Source: Desulfovibrio piger | GTDB lineage: Bacteria > Desulfobacterota > Desulfovibrionia > Desulfovibrionales > Desulfovibrionaceae | Length of the DNA: 64,000 nucleotides | Assembly: GCF_951793255.1 (NCBI RefSeq) | Contig: NZ_OX636706.1 | Coordinates: 1,959,001-2,023,000, forward strand | Direction: 5' to 3' | In this document: positions 16,312-25,574 of the stretch, piece by piece | How the letters are laid out: every line of letters starts with the position of its first letter | How positions within the stretch are numbered: position 1 is the stretch's first letter | The notes under the pieces: model-generated | What the model saw: only the letters and a program-made list of their open reading frames with translations | Told to the model about the DNA's origin: nothing | The model's database searches: none | Program-made: the position numbers and the translations under genes

Positions 16312-18283
16312 GGGAGTCCTCCTCAAGGGTCGGTGACGGCATGGCCTTGCCGTGAAGGGCAAGGGCGGAAAGGATGCGGGCCGCGCAGTGCTCGGGACTG
16401 GTGCAACTGGTATCGATACGCAGCTCGCCGGGCAGGGGCGCGTGGATGTCCCGCGCCTGCCGGGCGGCATGGGGCCAGTCCGGCGTGCGGTCGGTACGGC
16501 CCTTTTCCCGGCGTTCCAGTTCGCCCAGTTCGCAGCAGACCTGCACGGGCAGGACGGGGATACCCCGCAGGCGCCGCCACAGGTCGGCTATCCAGTCCGG
16601 GCGCTCACCCAGCACATGGTCCACGATGACCCATGCCCCGGCGTGCGCGGCTTCGACCGTGGCCGCGTGCAGGATGGCGGTCAGGGGCAGGCCCGTGGCG
16701 GCCATGCCCTGCAGCAGGGCCCCCGGACGGCCGGGGCAGGCCCGCAGCAGATCGTCCATGGACAGGATGATGCTGTGGCGGCCGTGGTCGGCCAGCAGCT
16801 TTTCCTGCAGGGCGCGGGCCAGGGTGCTCTTGCCCGCACTGGAGGGGCCGTTGAGCAGGATAACCTGTCCGGCAGGACTGAGGGGGGCAGGAGCGGCAGG
16901 GGCCGTCTCCATGTCCATATTCCCGCCAGCGGCGGCATCGGCCAGACCGCCCCAGTAAAGATGCACATAGCCCGCCCGCACATTGCCGTGATGCACGCCC
17001 TCGGGACGGGTGCCCGTACGGTCCGTGACGTCATAGAGGGGCGCATAAGGCCGGTGCAGCTCGATGTGCGACCAGTGGAACTCGTGGCCCCGGCAGGTCT
17101 CCAGAGGCAGGCCCAGGGGCGCGCCCCCCGTGAAGCGGACATCGCGGTAACCCAGCGAGCGCAGGCCCTGGCCCATGCGGGCCGTGGCCTCCAGCACGCC
17201 GCACATGGGCCAGACGCGGCGCTCTCCATCCAGACCGTGCCCCTCGGCGGCGGCTTCCAGTCCGGCACACAGATACATGTAGCCGCCGCACTCGGCGTAG
17301 ATCTCGCCGCCCGCGGCGGCGAAGTCCCTGATGGCGCTACGCATGGCCGTATTGGCGGACAGTTGGGCGGCAAAGGCTTCCGGGTAGCCGCCGCCCAGAT
17401 ACAGGGCGTCCGGCTGCGGCGGCAGGGCCGTATCCCGCAGGGGCGAGAAGGGGACGATCTCCCAGCCGCGGGCGCGCAGGGCGTCCTCGTTGGCGCGGTA
17501 ATAAAAGCAAAACGCCTCGTCCCGGGCCACAGCCAGCCGCCGCTGCCGCTGTCCGGGGGCGGGCAGGGGCGGCCCCAGCGGCCGGGGCCGGCGCGTCAGA
17601 GCCAGCAGGCGGTCCAGATCCACATGATTTTCCGCCAGTTCCGCCAGACGATCCGTCCACACCGTATCGCAGTCGCTTTCAGCCGCGGGCAGCAGGCCCA
17701 GCTGCCGTTCGGGGATGCGGCAGGCCTCGTGGCGGGGCAGGGCGCCCAGCAGGGGCGGCAGCCCGGCCTTTTCCAGCGCCTGACGCAGAATATCCGCATG
17801 GCGCGGGCTGCCGGCATTGTTGGCGATGACGCCCGCCAGCCGGACGCCATGACGTGCCGCCTGTTGCTGGAAACCTTCCACCAGCGCCGTCAGCGAGGCG
17901 GCCATGCCCCGCACGTTGACCACCAGCAGCACGGGCAGGTGCAACACACGGGCACAATCCAGCGTGCTGCCGGAAAGGTCGTCCGGGGCGCGGCCGTCCA
18001 GCAGGCCCATGACACCCTCGCAGACAGCGGCGTCGGCTCCCTGCACGGCGGCCCGCCACTGGGCGCGCACACCGGCCTCGCCCATCATCCAGGTATCCAG
18101 ATTGCAGGCCGGGCGACCGGTAGCCAGCGCATGGAAGGTGGGGTCGATGTAATCCGGCCCGCATTTGCAGCCCTGCACGGCAAGGCCCCGGCGGACAAGG
18201 GCCCGCATCAGGGCCACGGCCACGGCGGTCTTGCCCTCGCCGGAGCGGGGAGCGGCCAGACAAAAGGCGTGGAAGTCCCGCAT
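16301..18283 (-). CDS. cbiA: Cobyrinate a,c-diamide synthase with a C-terminal P-loop kinase domain
   Basis: A 660-residue fusion. Residues 1-455 are CbiA: MRDFHAFCLAAPRSGEGKT (ATP loop), CGPDYIDPTFH, and a glutaminase part with Cys332 in ECGGYMYL and GYVHLYW near the end, where relatives usually have HLHF. It amidates cobyrinic acid at a and c. After a proline/alanine linker, residues 472-640 form a separate P-loop domain (ILLNGPSSAGKST, lysine near 485; SMDDLL; VIVDHVL) resembling chloramphenicol-phosphotransferase-like small-molecule kinases. The second domain is not part of normal CbiA. Its start overlaps the stop of the previous gene (TGATG), and its end overlaps the cobD-cobQ start. Confidence 0.88.
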   Translation of the reverse strand: MRDFHAFCLAAPRSGEGKTAVAVALMRALVRRGLAVQGCKCGPDYIDPTFHALATGRPACNLDTWMMGEAGVRAQWRAAVQGADAAVCEGVMGLLDGRAPDDLSGSTLDCARVLHLPVLLVVNVRGMAASLTALVEGFQQQAARHGVRLAGVIANNAGSPRHADILRQALEKAGLPPLLGALPRHEACRIPERQLGLLPAAESDCDTVWTDRLAELAENHVDLDRLLALTRRPRPLGPPLPAPGQRQRRLAVARDEAFCFYYRANEDALRARGWEIVPFSPLRDTALPPQPDALYLGGGYPEAFAAQLSANTAMRSAIRDFAAAGGEIYAECGGYMYLCAGLEAAAEGHGLDGERRVWPMCGVLEATARMGQGLRSLGYRDVRFTGGAPLGLPLETCRGHEFHWSHIELHRPYAPLYDVTDRTGTRPEGVHHGNVRAGYVHLYWGGLADAAAGGNMDMETAPAAPAPLSPAGQVILLNGPSSAGKSTLARALQEKLLADHGRHSIILSMDDLLRACPGRPGALLQGMAATGLPLTAILHAATVEAAHAGAWVIVDHVLGERPDWIADLWRRLRGIPVLPVQVCCELGELERREKGRTDRTPDWPHAARQARDIHAPLPGELRIDTSCTSPEHCAARILSALALHGKAMPSPTLEEDSHEA

Positions 18284-20313
18284 CAGCGACCGTCCGCGGT
18301 GGACGCGGGGGCGTCCTTGTCCAGATATTTTTCCGCATAGCCGCGGGCTTCGAACAGCGCGCCCCGATCCGTGACCGTGCGTGCGCTGCCGATGAGCACC
18401 AGCGTGGACATATCCACGTCATCGGCGGGCAGGTCGGCCAGACGGCCGATCCAGCGCGTCTCTTCCGGGCGGCCGGCATGACGCACGAAGGCGCAGAGGA
18501 TGTCACCGCCGCGGGCCTCGCGGAAGATGTCCAGGGCCTCGGCCAGCAGCCGGCGGCGCTTGCGTCCGGCAGGATTGTACAGGGTCACGGGCAGGGCCGA
18601 CTGCGCCACGGCCCGCAGGTTGCGGCGCACTTCGTCAGCGGGCACCAGCAGGTCGGAGAGGCTGACCAGCGAAAAACCGTTCTGCAGGGGGGCCCCCAGC
18701 GCCGCGGCGGCCGTGCTGGCAGCCGTGATGCCGGGCAGCACCCGGATGGGCAGGTCGCGGAAGGCCTGTTCGCGGGCGCGCAGCTCGAACAGCAGCCCGG
18801 CCATGGCCAAAATGCCCGGGTCACCGGAGCAGACCATGCAGACCGTGGCCCCGGCAGCGGCAGCGGCCAGGGCGTCGCGGCAGCGTTCCACCTCGCCCTT
18901 CATGCCGGTCTCGATGAGGCGCTTGCCGTGGATGCGGTCGCGGATGAAATCCACATATTTGCTGTACCCGGCCACAGTATCGCAGCGGCGCAGGGCCGCA
19001 TCCACTTCGGGCGTGAGCTGGGCGGGGTCGCCGGAGCCCAGGCCCACCACCAGCACCTCGCCGTGCGGGGACGAGGGGACCGCGGATGCCGTGGCAGCTG
19101 CCGGAGAGACCGCAGCAGGCGTGTCGTTTTCTTTCTCCGCTTCAGTCGGGCCGGTGATGCCCAGCCCGCCGGTGATGCGGGCCACGCGCCGGGTCAGACG
19201 GTCACCGGCATGATTCGGGCCGTCCAGCAGGCAGACGGCATGGCGGCCGCTCTCGGCGCAGCAGATGACGGCAGCGTCCCCGGTGGCGGCGGGCAGCAGG
19301 GGCAAGACCTGATGGGGCGTGCCCAGGATGATGTGGGCATCGAATCGGGGCAGGGCATCAGCCAGGGCAGCGGCCATGTCGGCCACGGGCTGCGGGGCAG
19401 GCTGCTGGTCATCGGCCGGGCAGGCGGCGAAGATCACGGGAGCGGGGGCGTCGCCCTGCGCCAGTGCGGCGGCCAGCGTACGCGCCTGGGCCAGTCCCGC
19501 CGGGCTGGCGGCATAGAGGGCGCAGGTGCCGTGGAAGGCCTCGTCGGGCAGGCTGTTGCGGTAGCCGTGGGAAAAAGAGCCGTCGTACAGGCGTGAGACC
19601 GTCGCGGAAGCAGCCAGGGCACGACCCACCAAAATAAGGGACTGCCGCCGGAAGCCAGCTTCTTCCACCTTGCGGGCCAGATCGGACACCGTGCCGCGCA
19701 CGACCTGCTCGTCAGGCCAGGAGGCGCGGTAGACGGCTGCGGCGGGCGTATCCGGCGCAAGACCGCCCGCATCCTGCAGTTCCGCCATCAGATCGGCCAC
19801 TTTGCCCGTACTGAGGAAAAAGGCCAGCGTGGCCCCCGTGCGGGCAAAAGCGGCGGCCTGCTCGCCAGCAGGCATGGGCGTGCGGCCGGGCGTACGGGTC
19901 AGGACGACGCTCTGGGCCGTTTCCGGGCCGGTCAGCTCGCAGCCCAGGGCCGCGGCGGCGGCGAACACGCTGCTCACGCCGGGGGTGATGCGCACGGTGA
20001 TGCCCCGTTGGGCCAGCCCCCGGATCTGTTCGTCGATGGCGCCGTAAAGGGCGGGATCACCGGTGTGCAGGCGCACCACGCGCTTGCCCGCCAGCGCGGT
20101 CTCGCTCATGACGGCCACCTGTTCCGCCAGATCCATGGAGGCACTGTCCCGGCAAAGGCAGTCCGGGCGGCAGTGGCGCAGCAGGGCAGGAGCCACCAGC
20201 GAACCGGCATAGACCACCAGATCGGCTTGCTGCAGGGCCCGCAGGCCGCGCACGGTGATGAGGTCTTCCGCACCGGGACCGGCGCCGACGATTTCCACAA
20301 AGGGCATGTTCAT
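18283..20313 (-). CDS. Precorrin methyltransferase fusion: CbiF, CbiG-like segment, CbiH
   Basis: A frame of about 676 residues with three parts. Residues 1-250 are cobalt-precorrin-4 C11-methyltransferase (VEIVGAGPGAEDLITVRG; RLHTGDPALYG). Residues about 265-405 resemble the N-terminal half of CbiG, the ring-opening hydrolase, but only the region AESGRHAVCLLDGPNHAGD is recognisable and the CbiG C-terminal domain is missing. Residues 420-660 are precorrin-3B C17-methyltransferase CbiH (VVGLGSGDPAQLTPE; VCSGDPGILAM). All act on ring contraction. Several starts are possible (GTG 20325, ATG 20313, ATG 20307), none with a clear ribosome site. Confidence 0.85.
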   Translation of the reverse strand: MNMPFVEIVGAGPGAEDLITVRGLRALQQADLVVYAGSLVAPALLRHCRPDCLCRDSASMDLAEQVAVMSETALAGKRVVRLHTGDPALYGAIDEQIRGLAQRGITVRITPGVSSVFAAAAALGCELTGPETAQSVVLTRTPGRTPMPAGEQAAAFARTGATLAFFLSTGKVADLMAELQDAGGLAPDTPAAAVYRASWPDEQVVRGTVSDLARKVEEAGFRRQSLILVGRALAASATVSRLYDGSFSHGYRNSLPDEAFHGTCALYAASPAGLAQARTLAAALAQGDAPAPVIFAACPADDQQPAPQPVADMAAALADALPRFDAHIILGTPHQVLPLLPAATGDAAVICCAESGRHAVCLLDGPNHAGDRLTRRVARITGGLGITGPTEAEKENDTPAAVSPAAATASAVPSSPHGEVLVVGLGSGDPAQLTPEVDAALRRCDTVAGYSKYVDFIRDRIHGKRLIETGMKGEVERCRDALAAAAAGATVCMVCSGDPGILAMAGLLFELRAREQAFRDLPIRVLPGITAASTAAAALGAPLQNGFSLVSLSDLLVPADEVRRNLRAVAQSALPVTLYNPAGRKRRRLLAEALDIFREARGGDILCAFVRHAGRPEETRWIGRLADLPADDVDMSTLVLIGSARTVTDRGALFEARGYAEKYLDKDAPASTADGR

Positions 20314-20358
20314 GGGCAAACTCACAGGGGGAGGTAAGGGGCTCCGGCCGCAGGGCGG

Positions 20359-21603
20359 TCAGGGCCTGTCGATGAAATAGCGCAGGCCGATGTCCGGGGC
20401 CTGTCCGTCAGAAGAAGTGTCTTCCGGGCTGTCGGTCGTGCCGTCGTCCGGGGGCGGCAGAGGGGCCGCCACCGTGCCGGGAGCGTGCCGCAGGCTTTCC
20501 TTGAACAGGAAGGCGCCGTCAAAGTCGAAGACCAGCAGATGCAGGGACGGCACGCCGGGAGCCCGGCGGGAAAAGTGTTCCAGGGCCGCCCGGGCCAGCC
20601 CATGCAGCACGGGCAGGCGCCCGGCTTCGGGAATGGAGAGCAGGGCCTCGCGCACGGACGCACTGTGATGCAGAGCCTCGTGCAGGGCGGTCTCTCCGGG
20701 CAGGCAGGCCTGCACCTGACGGCGCAGCAGGGCCATGTCCTGTTCCACCTGATGGGCGTGGGTGTTGGCGAAGCCGGCGGCATACTTGCAGAGCTTGCCC
20801 GCCATGCAGGCCACGACCACCTCCTGCATCCGGTGACGGGCGGCGATGCCCAGACTGTCGGCGATGAAATCCCCGATGCAGACGAAAGCGCTTTCCGGCC
20901 AGTGGGGCAGCTGGCGGCGGGCTCCCGCCTGGGTGCGGCCGCCGGTACAGAAGACCATCTCGCGGCCGCCGCTGCGTTGCCGGGCCCGTACGCACAGGCG
21001 CACGGTCTCCACATAGGCGGCGTGGCTGTAAGGCCGCACCAGACCCGTGCTGCCCAGGATGGAGATGCCGCCTTCCACGCCCAGCCGGGGATTGAGGGTG
21101 TGGCGGGCCAGCTCCGCGCCGTTCTCCACACCCAGCTCCAGCAGCCAGCAGCCGCCGGTCATACCCGCGCGGGCCAGGTTCTCGGCCAGCAGGCGACGCG
21201 GACCGCCGGTGACGGCCCATTTGCCGGGCGGGCAGTCCAAGCCCTGTCGGGTACAGCGGCCGATACCTTCCACGGCACGCAAAATGAGCACCGCTGCGCC
21301 TGCGTCGAGGCGATGGTCCTCCGGCCGGGCATCCTCGGGCGCGCAGGTGGAAAGCCGGGCAAAGAGCACCGCACCATGCGTGCAGTCGGGATCGTCGCCG
21401 CCGTCCTTGACCATCTCGGCCATGCGGCCCGGAGCGGGCGGCCGCATGGGCAGGAGGCGCTCCTTGCCGTCGCCGAACAGCACGGGCACCACGGCCGGTG
21501 GCGTGCCCGTCCGCAGGGACTGCCAGCAGGCCACGGCCAGCGCGGCCGCGCAGGCGCCGGTGGAATAGCCCCAGCGCAGGGACGTGTGGTCTTTGCGGCC
21601 CAT
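20359..21603 (-). CDS. cbiD: Cobalt-precorrin-5B C1-methyltransferase
   Basis: A 414-residue CbiD, which adds the C1 methyl group in the anaerobic corrin pathway. Clear marks are LRWGYSTGACAAAL near residues 9-22, KDGGDDPDCTHGA, and NPRLGVEGGISILGSTG. The last 50 residues (PLPPPDDGTTDSPEDTSSD) are a low-complexity tail beyond the normal domain. It starts six bases after the cbiC stop and is followed by the methyltransferase fusion. Confidence 0.9.
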   Translation of the reverse strand: MGRKDHTSLRWGYSTGACAAALAVACWQSLRTGTPPAVVPVLFGDGKERLLPMRPPAPGRMAEMVKDGGDDPDCTHGAVLFARLSTCAPEDARPEDHRLDAGAAVLILRAVEGIGRCTRQGLDCPPGKWAVTGGPRRLLAENLARAGMTGGCWLLELGVENGAELARHTLNPRLGVEGGISILGSTGLVRPYSHAAYVETVRLCVRARQRSGGREMVFCTGGRTQAGARRQLPHWPESAFVCIGDFIADSLGIAARHRMQEVVVACMAGKLCKYAAGFANTHAHQVEQDMALLRRQVQACLPGETALHEALHHSASVREALLSIPEAGRLPVLHGLARAALEHFSRRAPGVPSLHLLVFDFDGAFLFKESLRHAPGTVAAPLPPPDDGTTDSPEDTSSDGQAPDIGLRYFIDRP

Positions 21604-21609
21604 GGCGGT

Positions 21610-22254
21610 CTAGGCGCTCTCCATGATGGCGTGCAGGGTGGTGACGGCCAGGGCGCTGCCGCCGCGGCGGCCTTCCAGCACGATCTGGGGCACAGGGCAG
21701 CGGGCCAGGAGCTCCTTGGATTCCACCACGTTGACGAAACCCACGGGCATGCCCACCACCAGGGCCGGGCGGACGCCTTCTTCAAGGATATAGCGGGCGA
21801 TGCGGGCCAGGGCCAGGGGCGCATTGCCGATGAGCACGATGCCGCCATCCAGCAGGGGACGGGCTTTTTCGGCGCTGCACAGGGCGCGGGTATGGCCTTC
21901 GGTGCGGGCCCGCTCCACCACATCGGGATCCGTGATGTAGCAGTGCAGGTCTTCAGGCCCGTAGCCCGGATGGAGCGTGCGCAGTTTGGGCAGGGACAGG
22001 CCGGAGCGCAGCATCTGGGAATCACAGAAGATGGGGGCCTTGCGGCGCAGGGCGGCCAGTCCGGCGGCCACCGGATCGTGGCGGAAGACAAGGGTGTCCG
22101 CGATGTGCATGTCCGCCGTGGTGTGGATAAGGCGGCGTGCCACGCGCCAGTGCGGGGCGGACAGGGTACGGTGCAGGTCGCATTCGGCTTCGATGCGGCG
22201 GAAGCTCTCCTGCTCGATCTCTGCGGGGCTCATGTTCCAGCGAATCGTTTCCAT
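21610..22254 (-). CDS. cbiC: Cobalt-precorrin-8 methylmutase
   Basis: A 214-residue CbiC, which moves the C11 methyl group to C12 to form cobyrinic acid. Family features are IEQESFRRIEAE near the start, IHTTADMHIADTLVF with the active-site histidine region, and GGIVLIGNAPLALARI, VVGMPVGFVNVVESKE. The ATG at 22254 gives the usual family length; the frame runs 97 codons further upstream in sequence with no family similarity. First gene of the cobalamin operon. Confidence 0.9.
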   Translation of the reverse strand: METIRWNMSPAEIEQESFRRIEAECDLHRTLSAPHWRVARRLIHTTADMHIADTLVFRHDPVAAGLAALRRKAPIFCDSQMLRSGLSLPKLRTLHPGYGPEDLHCYITDPDVVERARTEGHTRALCSAEKARPLLDGGIVLIGNAPLALARIARYILEEGVRPALVVGMPVGFVNVVESKELLARCPVPQIVLEGRRGGSALAVTTLHAIMESA

Positions 22255-22587
22255 GGGATATCCTGCTGAACAGCAGTCAGAAAGGTCGGGAAAATCGCGA
22301 CAAGAATGCAGAAAATCGGCGTGCTGTGCAAGAGGGGAAGTGGCGGGCCGGATGGGACCGCAGCTGGAGCAGGGCATGCCGGCGCAGTGGGGAAGGCAGG
22401 CAGGGAACGGCTGTTGCTGCTGGCGGGACAGGTGAGGAGAGAGCGGACGCGGACAGCCGGAGCGGAGGGAGGCCGAAGGCTGCCCGCCGGGGCCGTGGGC
22501 CGGGAGACAGGCAAACGCCAGAGCCCAGAAGACAGGCTGCAACACACTGGCCGGTCAGGATGTCGGACAGGGCGGGCGATGAAAATA
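22255..22587. other. Leader region of the cobalamin operon
   Basis: This stretch precedes cbiC and is where a cobalamin riboswitch would be expected. On the minus strand there is a CCCGCCACTT near 22340 that recalls the B12 box, but the other conserved riboswitch segments are not seen, so I do not call one. No gene is supported. Confidence 0.35.
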
Positions 22588-23562
22588 TCAGCCCAGCAGG
22601 CTCTCCCGTACTTCCGTCTGCTGGCGGCAGCGCAGAAGGTTGGCGCGCACCGCCTGCTCCGAACGGTTGGCGTAGCAATAGACGCAGAAGTGCGGGCAGC
22701 TGTCATAGGCGCCGATGTCCTTGCTGGGGATGCAGCCGCAGGCCGTGCGCTGGCCCGTATCCTTGGACGCGCTGGCGGCCGTCTCCATGCCGGGCAGGAG
22801 GGAGAGCTGCCGGCGGGGTGCCAGCTCGGCCTGCACCAGCGCATCCTGCGGGCACAGGCGGCGGATGAGGGCATCGTCGATACATTTGTTTTTATGGATG
22901 CCCAGGGCACTCAGGTCGATGCCTTCGGCGCAGGTGGCCAGCTCCAGCCGGTGCGGCCAACCGGCGTTCAGGGTCGCGATGCCCCGGGCCAGCTCCCGCA
23001 TCTCGTCCACCGTGGGCGCGCGGTAGGCCGGATTGAGCCTTTGCAGGGCAGCGGCGGTCTTGTGGTACATGTCCACGAAGCTGAAGACGAGCTTTTCCGT
23101 ATAGGGGGAAAGCTCACGCCCCAGCCGGTCGATACGTTCCAGCAGGGCATCCGTACTCAAGCGGCCGCCCACGATGAGGGGATCGCAACGCCAGATGACC
23201 CGCTGCGGGCCTATGGTGTCCGCCAGCCGCTTGAACGTCTCCAGACGGCGGCACAGGGAGGGCAGGCCGGGCTCCAGCCCCTCGGCCTCGTAGGCATTGA
23301 GGGTGTACTGGAAGTAGAATTGCCGGCCTGTGGCCGCGATCTCCGCCAGATGCGGCAGGAAGGGCGCGGGATGCTTGCTCCAGAAGACGAAAACACGCGT
23401 GCGGGCAAAGGAGATGAGGCTCTCCTGACGACTATTGAAGGGATTGCGCCGACGGCAAAAGCCCGCCCGCAGCCGGGCCATGAACCACTCCCCGTAGAAG
23501 GCGGGGATGTCCGTGGCCCGGCTGGCGGAGATGACGAGGGGGGAGTGGGAGAAGTGGGACAT
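22588..23562 (-). CDS. DUF1848 family protein, iron-sulfur-type cysteine cluster
   Basis: A 324-residue protein of uncharacterised family DUF1848. The N-terminal part (SPLVISASRATDIPAFYGEW) and YFQYTLNAYEAEGLEPG are typical. The C-terminus carries CGCIPSKDIGAYDSC followed by PHFCVYCYAN, a cysteine group that could hold an iron-sulfur cluster. The fold is thought to be barrel-like with a radical-SAM-like arrangement, but the activity is unknown. The start at 23562 matches the usual family N-terminus; 34 more codons are open upstream. Confidence 0.75.
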   Translation of the reverse strand: MSHFSHSPLVISASRATDIPAFYGEWFMARLRAGFCRRRNPFNSRQESLISFARTRVFVFWSKHPAPFLPHLAEIAATGRQFYFQYTLNAYEAEGLEPGLPSLCRRLETFKRLADTIGPQRVIWRCDPLIVGGRLSTDALLERIDRLGRELSPYTEKLVFSFVDMYHKTAAALQRLNPAYRAPTVDEMRELARGIATLNAGWPHRLELATCAEGIDLSALGIHKNKCIDDALIRRLCPQDALVQAELAPRRQLSLLPGMETAASASKDTGQRTACGCIPSKDIGAYDSCPHFCVYCYANRSEQAVRANLLRCRQQTEVRESLLG

Positions 23563-23664
23563 GGAACGGAGCCCCGGGGAAAAGGTGTGCGAGATGGACT
23601 GCTGCTGTTTATGCTTTGAGAGGAAACGCGATAGGGAATTTTTGAAAGGCAGGCTGTCCGGCAC

Positions 23665-23733
23665 GTGGGGTACGGCAGTGCAATCGTACCTTGCGTAGCT
23701 GCGTCATGAGACCTCGAGAGCGTAGAACCCCAC
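23665..23733. repeat. Structured element with 7-bp closing stem
   Basis: GTGGGGT (23665-23671) pairs with ACCCCAC (23727-23733). Inside lies a perfect six-base stem GGTACG / CGTACC and a CTCGAG palindrome. The 69-base size and closing stem are tRNA-like, but there is no TTC-containing T arm or recognisable anticodon arm. It could be a small RNA or a recombination remnant. Confidence 0.35.
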
Positions 23734-23773
23734 ACAAATAAAACTCCATCTTTCTCCTTTAAGGCTCGTTGCG

Positions 23774-23810
23774 CTGAGTAGACACAAAGGGATTTTCTGC
23801 GTCTACTCAG
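23774..23810. repeat. Perfect 10-bp inverted repeat downstream of the dCTP deaminase gene
   Basis: CTGAGTAGAC and GTCTACTCAG are separated by 17 bases. It lies 55 bases after the deaminase stop, but no T-run follows on either strand. It may be an mRNA-end hairpin. Apart from this and the preceding element I see nothing else in 23563-23864. Confidence 0.5.
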
Positions 23811-23864
23811 AGGTGCGAGAAGAGCTAATTAAGTGAAACTATAGTTATATAGAATTGAAAAAAT

Positions 23865-25574
23865 TTATTCTTTCTTTTTATATGTTGCGATTTCATCTTT
23901 TAAGGGAAGCATGGATGTATAAAGTTTATGGAATGCGATACCTATAGCGCCCGTGTAAAGATTCATTTTGACAGGGGTATATCCAGAAGAGAGGATATGT
24001 GGTTCTGAAATGTCAGGATAGGGGTCAAGATAGACGATTTCTTTGATACCGAACTGATATGCTTTTTTAGCACAGAGGACACAGGGAGAGGCAGAGGTAA
24101 AAAGGATACCGCCGTAAATTTGATTGTTCCCATGCTTCGCGACTTGCAAAAAGGCATTCTCTTCTGCATGGAGAGCCCGCGTGTGAACTTGGTTTTTGTC
24201 TCCATCAGCTTTTGATTTTATAGATTTGAAGCAATATAGTTTCGGCAGAGCTGATTGCTCGAATGCCTTATTGTTTTGAAAATGACTTTTATCATATTTT
24301 TTGATTTCTGTAATAAATTTATCTGTATTTTTTTCATACTGACTGTAGGCGACATCATCTTCTGTCTCTTGCAATGCATCAACATTTCGAAGATAGCAAG
24401 GAACCTGTCCCCGTGGTACGCAGTTCCAACCTATCGCCAGTGGTTCGCATTGGCTATCGCTGACAACAGCGCCAACATTTCGGGAGAGGCAACCAGAGCG
24501 TGTAGCGGCTGTGACCGCAATTTGCATGAGCATCTCATAACTTGAAGGCTTTACAAGGCCTGGGTGTTGTATCAGGCTGACCATCCTTGTTAACTGGTAT
24601 CGCATATGTCCAGATTCTTTCGTGGCACTTTTCTTTTTTTCAGAGTTATTGATGTAAAAGTCAGCCATAGATATGCACACCTTTATATTTTGTCCAAAAA
24701 AAGTATTTTGATTTTCGAAAAAATCTTCTTTTGGATTTTCTTTGTCATCAATCTGTTTTATTTGGGTGCGCGTAAAATCTGCATTAAGAAGTCTATCTTC
24801 ACGTTCTTTATCGTTACAGTTTATAGCAATAAGGTAAAAAGAGGCATATTTTTCTCGAAAGAAATGTGCTTCCATCGGGTTACGGATAGCGTCAATGACA
24901 AAATAGCTTTTATTATTATAGGTGTTGTTTTTATTATCAATTCGACGTATTACCTTTATAAGAATATTAATACGTTGGGGGATCGAAAAAATAAATTCAT
25001 TTAGGTCTGTTGAATCTTTAAATGCACAGCCAGACTTTCTGATATTGTCACCAATTTTTTGAAGTATTTTTGTATAGGTATCCTGAGGATAATGTTTGCT
25101 TATCGTATCTTGGAAGGCAGCAGAGAACGTAGTAATATGCTTTGTAATATAACTAAGGAGATTTTTGTCTTCGGCTGCTTTGTTTATTTTTTCAAGCGAG
25201 ATATTATTTATGCATCGATTCTTTTCAAAAAACTCTTCATATATTTCTTTAAGTTCTGAAATATCAACTTCGAATTTGTTTTTTAGATAAGTAGACGCTT
25301 CAAAATATGAAGCTTCTAAAATGAAAGTTGATATAATATCTTTAATTTTAATGTGGTAAAATCCATGCCAATGCTTTTGTGCAAAGTTCTTTATTATATT
25401 GTATTCACGTTGTTCTATCCTTTCTTCAAAATCTATATCAAGATTTTCGATATCAGGGATTTTATTAGCAAGAATCTTTGCCGCAGTCGTACAACCGCTC
25501 CCAGTTCTTCCTGTTAGACCAATGATGATAAAATTTTCTCTGAGTTCGAAAATTTGATTAGCATAACAATACAT
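23865..25574 (-). CDS. Anti-phage dCTP deaminase (AvcD type)
   Basis: A 569-residue two-domain protein. The N-terminal domain has a P-loop-like GLTGRTGSGCTT (residues 19-30) in which the usual lysine is replaced by cysteine 28. The C-terminal half is a zinc cytidine/deoxycytidylate deaminase with H469-A-E471 in HAEENAF and C498/C501 in SPCVLC. Proteins with this architecture deplete dCTP/dCMP on phage infection and are held inactive by an RNA in the Vibrio system. The ATG at 25574 has GAGGAG nine bases upstream. The gene is far richer in A+T than its neighbours, which points to transfer, and sits next to a type I restriction system. Only 77 bases separate it from hsdR, too few for the usual upstream inhibitor RNA. 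Confidence 0.85.
   Translation of the reverse strand: MYCYANQIFELRENFIIIGLTGRTGSGCTTAAKILANKIPDIENLDIDFEERIEQREYNIIKNFAQKHWHGFYHIKIKDIISTFILEASYFEASTYLKNKFEVDISELKEIYEEFFEKNRCINNISLEKINKAAEDKNLLSYITKHITTFSAAFQDTISKHYPQDTYTKILQKIGDNIRKSGCAFKDSTDLNEFIFSIPQRINILIKVIRRIDNKNNTYNNKSYFVIDAIRNPMEAHFFREKYASFYLIAINCNDKEREDRLLNADFTRTQIKQIDDKENPKEDFFENQNTFFGQNIKVCISMADFYINNSEKKKSATKESGHMRYQLTRMVSLIQHPGLVKPSSYEMLMQIAVTAATRSGCLSRNVGAVVSDSQCEPLAIGWNCVPRGQVPCYLRNVDALQETEDDVAYSQYEKNTDKFITEIKKYDKSHFQNNKAFEQSALPKLYCFKSIKSKADGDKNQVHTRALHAEENAFLQVAKHGNNQIYGGILFTSASPCVLCAKKAYQFGIKEIVYLDPYPDISEPHILSSGYTPVKMNLYTGAIGIAFHKLYTSMLPLKDEIATYKKKE

Noticed and set aside
22255..22587. Possible cobalamin riboswitch before cbiC
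   Set aside because: Only a CCCGCCACTT resembling the B12 box is seen; the other conserved segments and the closing stems are absent.
23665..23733. tRNA or tRNA fragment
   Set aside because: A 7-bp closing stem and 69-base length fit, but neither strand has a T arm with TTC or a plausible anticodon arm.
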